NCBI RefSeq assembly: GCF_932276165.1
Contig: NC_063987.1
Coordinates: 1,674,001 to 1,738,000 of the forward strand
Length of the DNA stretch: 64,000 bases
Direction of reading: 5' to 3'
Source: Plutella xylostella
Taxonomy: Eukaryota; Arthropoda; Insecta; Lepidoptera; Plutellidae
This document shows, piece by piece, positions 55,989-64,000 of this stretch. The position numbers and the translations under genes are program-made. The notes under the pieces were generated by a model that saw only the letters and a list, made by a program, of their open reading frames with translations, was not told the origin of the DNA and did no database searches. Within the stretch, counting starts at the first letter, position 1; every line of letters starts with the position of its first letter.

Positions 55989-58489
55989 GCAAGTGTCCGG
56001 TTGTAAATAATATGAGGCGATCGATAGAGTCCGTTCCATGCGGGCTTAAGTGCGCGTGTTGTAAGGACGCTTTTATATTCTTATGCACAGGTTTAATAGT
56101 TTGTCAAAAACTACTTATACGTTTTCTCCCATACAAAGTGGCGCCTCTAGCAGGAACTATTATGAAAGTTTTGACAGGTAATGTATGCAGATGACAGAAG
56201 AAAACCAAAACTTTTTTCGTTTACGTAAATTGCAAACCCCGTACTAGAGTCCCAGGTCTCTATGGTACTCAAAAGAAGCCCGAATGACGTACAACTACGT
56301 TACATGCTCTAAAATAGCATGCCGAAAGCGTGTTTAATAGTATGCTCAGAACTAATACTAGTTAATCCAACAATTTTTCAATAACAACATAAAATTGACG
56401 CAGCAAGCCCGCACCCCGTTATGGGGGAAGTGTTTTATTATTGCTTTTATCTTTGTAAATCTACTTTTTTTCCTTCCATTTTTGTGCTCGTCATTTATAT
56501 CGCGACTTCTAACAATTAATTTAATTAAAGCGTACAATGTTATGACCCACGCATTACGTTTTTTTCGGAGCTCGTTGTTTTTGATGTAATCATTTGTCAC
56601 TTCCTCCATTTCGGTCGGTGTAATGTCGCGGAAACGAAAAAATTTTCAGAAATATTTCTGTTTTGTTTTATAATATCTGAAAAACATAGAGGTGATCTAC
56701 CGTTTCAGCTCTTAGATTTTATATTGATTTTGAATCTAAACTCAATAAAGTCTATGAAGTAATGAATTAACTATGTAGGTATAGGTATATCTACTACTGT
56801 GTTTTAAAATTTTTGGTCGTTGTTAATAATAATTAATCTATGATTTTCAACTTATTTTCTTATTATCAGGTAAATTACCGTAAATAATTAGATGAATAGA
56901 GATGCAGCAGGTGACCCTATTCCCTTACAAATTATCGGTTAATAATCAAAATTGGCCCATCAATGACCTTTGATCCGTTTTTAATATGCGTACCGTGAGC
57001 GTAATTGGAATAAACGATGCACAAATCTATTTAAAAACCATAAAACCACAAGCTTTTTATTTTGGCATTAAACATTCCCACGGCTAAATGTTAAAAATGA
57101 AAGTGATGAATCACGAACATAATATAAAAATAATCATCCTCGTTGTTTTTTTTGTGCATTTTAATCATAGTAAAAAAGGCGGGTGTTAGTGTTGCGATTA
57201 TATTTTTCATTGACTGTTTTTTTGGAAAGGACATCGCTTGTTCATCTTATAGAATGAGCTTTATCATGATTTATTAAGTATACTTATTCGAAATTTCTGA
57301 TCTAAGTAACTATCCAATCTAAGCAGATCATACGTGAAAAATACACATAATCGGGATGAACTTATAACATCTATCATTTTCGGACAATGGTAAAAAATAA
57401 CAATATTATAATGTTTAACTTTAACATACAAATAAAATAATTTTGTATTCAATCGGTAATTTACTTAATATTTATATTGCATAAGTTTGGTAAGTATCTA
57501 CTTTATTGTAATTATAATTTTTAACTAACTAAAATAAGTACACACAAACATCAAGTGAACCAGAAACGCTAACGTTACGGTAACGCCCACAGTGTGCTCT
57601 ACCATCAACGCACTGGACATATAAAATTATTTTTAAAATTATAAAAAAAGAAACAAATGACGAACGAAACTTGTGACGAAGTCGTGTGAAGCGGCGACAC
57701 CTGTGCGACCGCACAATTGTAGGGGGAGAGGTGTAGAGTAAGTACGTAATATTAGAGTACAAAATAATACAACTGGACGAACAGGGTGAAATGTTATCAG
57801 TGATTGCCGCGTATGCAGGTCACTTGTAGTACTTACCACGCCGTAAAGGTTTATAGATGAAGAAGTTAATTTTAATTATTGTGATTATGATTCTTACTTT
57901 ATGAGAAAAATGCCAAAAGGTTTTACTGTAATACTTTTTAAAGCCTAAAAAAATGCATATACCCTAGCTCTGCGGTTATGTTCATATCCACTTTTACTTC
58001 TTATTTCCGATAATAATGTTATACGTAACTTTTTAGAATGTTATTAATAAATTAGATCTGCACCTACAGTCTATGTCCACTATATTTCCCATACCCTACA
58101 AAATCACCCGCACGCCGAGTCAAAATAATGAGCGAACAGACAAAAACCCCGGAAACATACTCGGAACGTGACGAACACAATTTCTTAGCGATTTCTCATT
58201 TCACCCCCTCACAATAACCATTTGATTTGTGTAATCAAATGCGGGCATTCAAATTAATTAGTTTGTTACGCACCTGAGCTTTTACAAACCTTTTGTGTCC
58301 GGAATTGATGATGGGTTAGATTCGTTTTAATTGTACGTTGACGGTAATATTGTTAGTTATTGTAACATCTAATGATATGGTGGGTTCCTCTTGATTGTTG
58401 GGTTGGTGAGGTTTTGATTTTTGCCACCTGTGTCAGTCAATTGAATTGCTAGAAAGTTTATTTCGTACAATAATTTTAAGGTAGGTAAT
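55989..58489. other. AT-rich DNA without recognised feature
   Basis: 57540-57840 is somewhat less AT-rich, with two overlapping minus frames of 66-77 codons and no recognisable content. Confidence 0.45.
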
Positions 58490-58492
58490 CAG

Positions 58493-58753
58493 GGCCCCAA
58501 GTCTGCTAAAGAATGGCGGCACAGTTGTGTGTCGGCAGCATGGGTTTCGCACTGTAGGTATTCATTATCTGCGTTTTAGGAAACATTTATTGCATCTTTT
58601 TTAAAGAACTAACGTTAATAAACAGTAATAAGTGTTCAGTGTTTCATATTGCACTACTGGGACTCACTAACCGAGAGAAAACAGATACCTAAACTCGGAA
58701 AACCATTCAGACGACACAGCATTGAGCCGCCATTCATTAGCAGACTTGAGGCC
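58493..58753. mobile_element. Long-TIR element with CAG at both edges
   Basis: The left end 'ggccccaagtctgctaaaga' continues 'atggcggc'. The inverted right end reads 'ggcctcaagtctgctaatga', 'atggcggc'. Similarity goes on for some 80 bp with gaps ('tgtgtcg', 'atggttttc', 'taggtat'). CAG lies at 58490-58492 and 58754-58756, either a 3-bp TSD or part of the TIR. No coding capacity. Superfamily open: 3-bp TSDs fit CACTA or PIF classes, but the termini do not. Confidence 0.65.
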
Positions 58754-58756
58754 CAG

Positions 58757-61700
58757 TGCACAAAGTTTATTGGTTAAATTACAGATTGCAGGTATGGCGT
58801 ACAATATTATTACCTACAGTTACCCATATTTTTTTAACTTTAAAATGTTATTGATTTTCGACAACGTCTTTAAATTATTATAATTTTACAACATCAATAG
58901 ATACATATTCAATTAAAACTAAATTATTATCAATAAACATTAAATTACTTTCAAACTTCAAACAAAGTAAGGATGAACTTAAAATGAAATGGTCATAAAG
59001 TACAAAAGTGAAGAAGGGCGTATTAAACCTTATACTTTAATCAAACATCACATTCTTTGTACGAAAATTTACTATCTACATCATAAACTTTTCCTAGTTA
59101 CTGCTAACAGAAACCGTCCCATGGTAAAACTTGTCGTCATAAACTTACTTTACACCATTTCTGCGTAGCACTAACATCCCTTTACTTGTTTTAAATCCGC
59201 TTTATGATCGAATTTTTAATTCGGATCGCACAAAGTGACATCTGAATATTTATTATGGTATTTTTAATGTACAAACCGATGGCATTGGAAATCTACAGAA
59301 TGGCAATTATCTCGCCTCTTTGACTTAAACAATTCTAACATTTTCATTAATAGGATACAAAATTACAAGTGATTTCTGCAGTGATGAAATACTTGCTAAA
59401 ACATTGCACCTACTAAAAACCAAATTAACCACTGATTCTTATCCGAAACATTTTGAGACACGCTTCAAAATTTTACGATCAGCCTAATCCAGACCTGCTT
59501 ACATGGTGGGCCCAGATTACTGTGTCGTTCGCTCCTTGTATTTGCATAGTCGTAAAATTTACTACCCGCGTGCATTTTGTCTGCTAATCCGAGTGATTCG
59601 TACCACTGTGCGGTAAACAGGGTTTTGTACCGGAATAGGTCATTTGTAACTAATCTCACGGGTTATGGTGTAGATAAGATTTTTATGTCTTGTTTACCTT
59701 TTGCTATAACCAGCATAGTGAGAGCATACAAATAAAAATCATTGTTGCAATTGTTCAGATTCGAATGTGCAACAAAGTGTAACAGTTAAGATGGTTTAGT
59801 GCTATTTTTCAGAGACGCTGCGATGTCACATATTCTTGGGTCGTTAACTTGATTTTCAGTTTATTGTCATGCCTCTTTATTTATTTGGAGAAAACATTTT
59901 AACAAATTGACTAGTCACCAGAAAATACTTCAAAAAATTAACTTAGTAATAATAAAAATACACAGTTAGGTACACACAGCAAATTATTTACAATTAAGTA
60001 ATAGGTAATGTATGATTATAGTTGTAAGTTGTTATACCTACTATACGTACTTTAGGGACGTACTCACAAACGTCAATAAAGCAGATTTCAAATTACCCGA
60101 CACTCGTAAACTCGTAGATGAATTTCATGCAAATATCGCGATAGTAAAATTTCAAATGCATTAATTCTCTTTCATTCTGACGACTGATGATCCTTAGCAT
60201 ACTGTAACAAGGATCATAATAGCGTGTTTTGTTTTGATAGCCACTGATGACTTCGATGTTACGAGTCCTGTGATTACTATTAAAAGTTGACGAAATGTTC
60301 AAATAACATTTTGATCCTAACTGTACAAGCCATGATCATAATAATATTAAATATATCAAAAAACATCGAAGTTAATGTCCCACTAAATCATGTTGAAAGT
60401 CTTAATGAAGGTTCACAAAATTAAGTGAATGGTATAAAGTTGGGTGCTTTATCGGTGCCGATCAAATCGAAAGTCGTAAACTATAAATGAGGATATTCGT
60501 AGGCTGACAATGCAAATGAAACCGTTTGCTAAATCTGCCAATATCCTCACGTAATTTGTGACTAACAAGCTTCAGTTTTGTGACTTTTTTACGACGTACA
60601 AGATTTGAGTGTTTATACTGCATCGTGAAACGTGTTTTTTCTTTTACGCAATTATTCCTCAAACTTAGTTTCTAATTCTTGTATTACACAGACTAAATGA
60701 ACAGTTGACTTTGCCCTTTCATAATCGTTATTAAAATGTTATAAATTTCAGAGACAAAAATTTTACGTCCATCACTTTTTTTTCAATACTATTTATTCGA
60801 TGAATAAAATCATTTAACGTTGACTTTGAACATTATAAACAAAAACAACAAAGAAAGAGAACAAGCCTCTCAATTAAGCGAAAGAAAATGTGTGTTGAAA
60901 TTTCAGCGTCAGAAGCGTATCAGTAAATGCTGCATGTAATTGAAAACACATGACACGTTCTTGTAATAAACAGAATGGGTTGTGACCGAAATATATCACG
61001 GTGTCATTGTTGGAGCAAATTGATGAATTATGAGAGGGTGTTTGTGCTACGGTGTTCACGGTTTATCTGTCAATGTCGATACTGATTAAGATTTTGGTTT
61101 AAATTTGACTTGACATATGAATGACTGTATTTTGTATTAACATGAGTTCGTTATGTAATTTAAAAAAAAATCTTTTACAAGGTGATATTTCTTATATAAA
61201 GTAGAGTAATAAACTTAAATAACAAGATTTTGACCATCGTCATAATAATAGGTATAAACTGTTAAATTCACGGTTTTTATCCAATAGGTGCACAATGAGC
61301 AAACGATATTATATTAGAGTATTATTTAATACAGATTGGATGCCTTTTACAGCAATAAAATAACTACTGAGCCCTTGAAAAGGCCCATTTAAAAATCAAA
61401 AATTTTCACGTCAATATTGTGTGTATACATAATAATGTACCTTGTAAATATAATCTGTATGTCAATATCTAATTACTTAATTAAGCAATATTATGTTTAT
61501 AGCTTCAGCGTTTACACATAACTTAACTAAAATAATACTGGTAGGTATGTACGGTACTATAAAATAAGATCAAAACAGATTCACTTTATTAACTCAAAGG
61601 GCAAATTCACCCCTTATATCTGTCAAAATATTGTCATTTGGCATTATGGAAATAACCTTTTAATTCGTATCAAAGTACATTGCATTTAATTGATAAATTT

Positions 61701-62277
61701 GCTTGAGGCTATTTGCAATATCTTTTGCTGTATTTAAATATATTAGGACCACTTGATACGCTATTATGCTTCTTAAGGGGTCCTTTTAGGAGATTAGGCC
61801 TAAAGCCTGTTTGGCTACTTTACCTACTTTGAGTTTGATTAATAATAAAAATTCTCATTTTGAATAAAATTTGAATTTTTGCAAAAGACAGCCTAAAACT
61901 CTGTGAAAGCACATTCGAAAGTATAAATTCAGACATTTTAATGTCTACCCCGTTTAATCCAGATCATAAAACTCAATTCGGCTCCAAATTAAAAATTCCT
62001 GCTGATCAAGTGAGCAAGGGTCCACGCATGGACTGAATTAGTAATGGCGTTTTTCCACATACACGTGATGAATATTAAGTTATGGTCACTTTTTACACCA
62101 TTCAATATTATGTCCGAAAGTTCTTTATCATGCCCACTGTGCAGGAGAACTTAATTTAATTTCACATCTACGTAAGTAGATTACCTACTTTTTTTTAAAT
62201 ATTCTCTCTGCCTCTATCGAATTTATTATAAAAAATATTATATTATTATCATATATATCGGTATCGGTATCTCACGT
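58757..62277. other. AT-rich DNA without recognised feature
   Basis: No supported feature. A short inverted pair (CGTAAAATTT around 59470 and 59550) was seen but is too weak to call an element. Confidence 0.5.
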
Positions 62278-62400
62278 ATCGGACGGACCAAACGGGTTTT
62301 CATAAATGTATGGAAAAACGGCGTCGGCAATGCCGATGAAGTGGACGCACTTGTGTGATTTTTTATACAAAGAATTCTGAATGCGATGCGTCCGTTGCGT
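62278..62400 (+). repeat. Dispersed repeat, copy 1 of 2
   Basis: Shares 'ttcataaatgta', 'tcggcaatgccgatgaagtg', 'gacgcactt' and 'gcgatg.gtccg' with 63397-63530 in the same orientation. Probably a transposon fragment of unknown class. Confidence 0.6.
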
Positions 62401-63396
62401 GCGATTCCGAAAGGTAGAAGCTTGCCTTTTATATACTACCCACCCCTAACTAAGCAGTACAGTGCAGACTATTCGATTCCGCATCCGAATTGCAGTAATT
62501 TGAGTAATAAACGCACAACACACACTCACGTAGCTAACCAAAGGATTTTCCCGAAACAGGGGCCTAATCACGGAGCCCAATAATCTCATCTGCATGTCTT
62601 ATCAAAGCGGTTTTGCGATAACGAACTAGAATTGACATCCGTGATTGACTTCGCAATCGGAACGCCGAATAGGTGTATTCTGTTTCGGTGAATCTTCTTG
62701 TTTGGGTGATAAGGTTTCGTTTGGTTATTGGGTTAGTTATCGGTTTTGATTTAGCATTGAATTTTGTTATTAATACCTGGGTTAGAGATATAGGATTCCG
62801 TTGGGTGAAAAAGGAATTGAAGAAAAGCATCATGGGATTCCACAAATAACTTTAGCAAGCTTCAGAAAATATATTGAAGACACCGTAGCGAAAGCGTTAC
62901 TGATCCTGCTTCGTAAAGGGTTGCAAAATATTTTTCCAAAAAAAACTGTTAAAACTCCCTAATTATGCAAAAATAATAATAGTATTTTAGTATCATTCCG
63001 AATGACAATACCTAACCAAAGCTCCCACTGATTTGCCCCCGAATTAATAATTAAATTACCGTACACATAATCCTGTTTGATTGACTCTGTGCATTAATTG
63101 GTCGTAATAATTCTGCCTGTAGCTCGTGGAAAGCCTCTTGGCGGCTTATGTTGGGGGTAAAGGGGGGTTAATTGGCTGTTACTGTTACAGGTACCGTCTG
63201 TGAGGCATTGAATATGTTGTGCGATACAACAGATTACAAGCGGTGTTGTATGCCACGTCAATACAGCGTCCCGGTAGTTAGCTGAATGTATACCATGTGC
63301 TGTCTTCGATGATCGAAGTGTGCTGTAGATACGTTCTAAGTAGCAATGGCGGTGCGGCCTAGCTCTTCAAAGATAAACGTTCATCTTTCATTATCG
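62401..63396. other. Unassigned DNA between the two dispersed-repeat copies
   Basis: 62386-62845 is less AT-rich than average, with a 93-codon minus frame and a 65-codon plus frame, neither recognised. Confidence 0.4.
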
Positions 63397-63530
63397 TATG
63401 TAACGGGCCAAACAGATGTTCATAAATGTACGGAGGAGAAACGGCATCGGCAATGCCGATGAAGTGGACGCACTTGCTGGAATTGCGATGTGTCCGACGG
63501 ACACTATCCGTTGCATATAAAACGGACGGT
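63397..63530 (+). repeat. Dispersed repeat, copy 2 of 2
   Basis: Contains a perfect 17-bp palindrome CATCGGCAATGCCGATG (63445-63461) that copy 1 carries with one change (62322-62338). Continues 'gatgtgtccgacggacacta'. Confidence 0.6.
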
Positions 63531-63543
63531 GAGGGGGTGAGGA

Positions 63544-63580
63544 GTGGGGACGTGAAGGGTCGTGATGATGATGATAAGGA
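63544..63580 (+). mobile_element. 5S-SINE/RTE-type terminal fragment
   Basis: 'gtggggacgtgaagggtcgt' followed by (GAT)n matches the last bases of the elements at 30470 and 50523. Confidence 0.6.
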
Positions 63581-64000
63581 AACATGAGTCATGAGCACTT
63601 TGAAAATGATTGTTTTCAAATCGTACTCCTTTTTTAACCTATATAAAACTGTAGGAAATCCAGAGTAGGCACTTGTGGCCAAACGCCAAAGACTACAATT
63701 ACCATATCCTTATGTCATTGTCAATTTTCATTGACCAACAAAAATTTACAAATAAATAAATATTTTGCTCAATTTTAAATGTATTTTAATATGTTAAAAC
63801 TACAAATTATAACAAAGTGACATGGTGGCAGACACTAGAGATTTTGAGGAACGATACTCGGCGTGCTTCAAGGATTTTGCTCTGAAAATTGGTAAATGAA
63901 TGAAGTATCGAGTGTAGGTATTCAAAATAACAAACACTCGTGCGTATGGTGCCCCCCTGTGCTGTGATGTTATAATGCGCCTCATTTTGTAACTCCACGA
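63581..64000. other. AT-rich DNA without recognised feature
   Basis: No supported feature. Confidence 0.5.

Noticed and set aside
59465..59659. Possible inverted-repeat element around CGTAAAATTT
   Set aside because: The inverted pair is only 10 bp and no TSD or longer arm was found.

Overview
The window looks like intergenic or intronic DNA from a moth or butterfly (Lepidoptera). It is AT-rich, and several repeat families in it are typical of that order. These are Lep1/MINE-type Helitron-like elements with a (CTGT)n microsatellite core, tRNA-headed SINEs whose tails read into 'gcagcaatgcacctctgcc', a 5S-rRNA-headed SINE, and LINE 3' tails with the 'ctggaagagatcgcttttagc' signature. I see no host protein-coding gene, host exon or functional RNA gene that I can defend. 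Nearly all open frames are short and AT-rich or lie inside repeats. The family assignments come from sequence I read here plus general knowledge of the families; no database search was run.

Layout. 0-10 kb: LINE tail, three tRNA-SINE pieces, a TTA-flanked MITE, a second SINE family ending in (AGAAT)n, a full-length 5S-headed SINE with an 11-bp target-site duplication (TSD), an RTE-like LINE C-terminus and a complete Helitron-like element. 10-20 kb: a 3'-truncated 5S-SINE copy with its own 11-bp TSD, a 550-bp PIF/Harbinger-like element, another Helitron-like copy, more SINEs and two copies of a foldback MITE. 20-33 kb: two oppositely oriented copies of a 55-bp-TIR element bounded by GTAC, LINE tails, a Helitron-like copy, a SINE, an RTE relic and two more TIR elements. 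34.0-41.7 kb: one 7,715-bp LTR retroelement (below). 41.7-64 kb: mostly featureless AT-rich DNA with a few short LINE ends, one Helitron-like copy, a long-TIR element and a two-copy dispersed repeat.

The most informative locus is the LTR element at 34,015-41,729. Two 268-bp LTRs (TG...CA, one visible difference) are flanked by the 4-bp duplication GTTA. A frameshifted Ty3/Gypsy-like Gag relic shows it lies on the minus strand. It carries two unrelated tandem arrays. One is a GC-rich 20-bp/49-bp minisatellite directly upstream of Gag. The other is a 74-bp satellite near the 3' LTR, itself hit by a short poly-A LINE insertion and containing an alternating two-unit pattern. No protease, reverse transcriptase or integrase is recognisable, so the element looks non-autonomous yet recently inserted. 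The 426-codon open frame in the minisatellite is explained by the repeat period and should not be taken for a gene.
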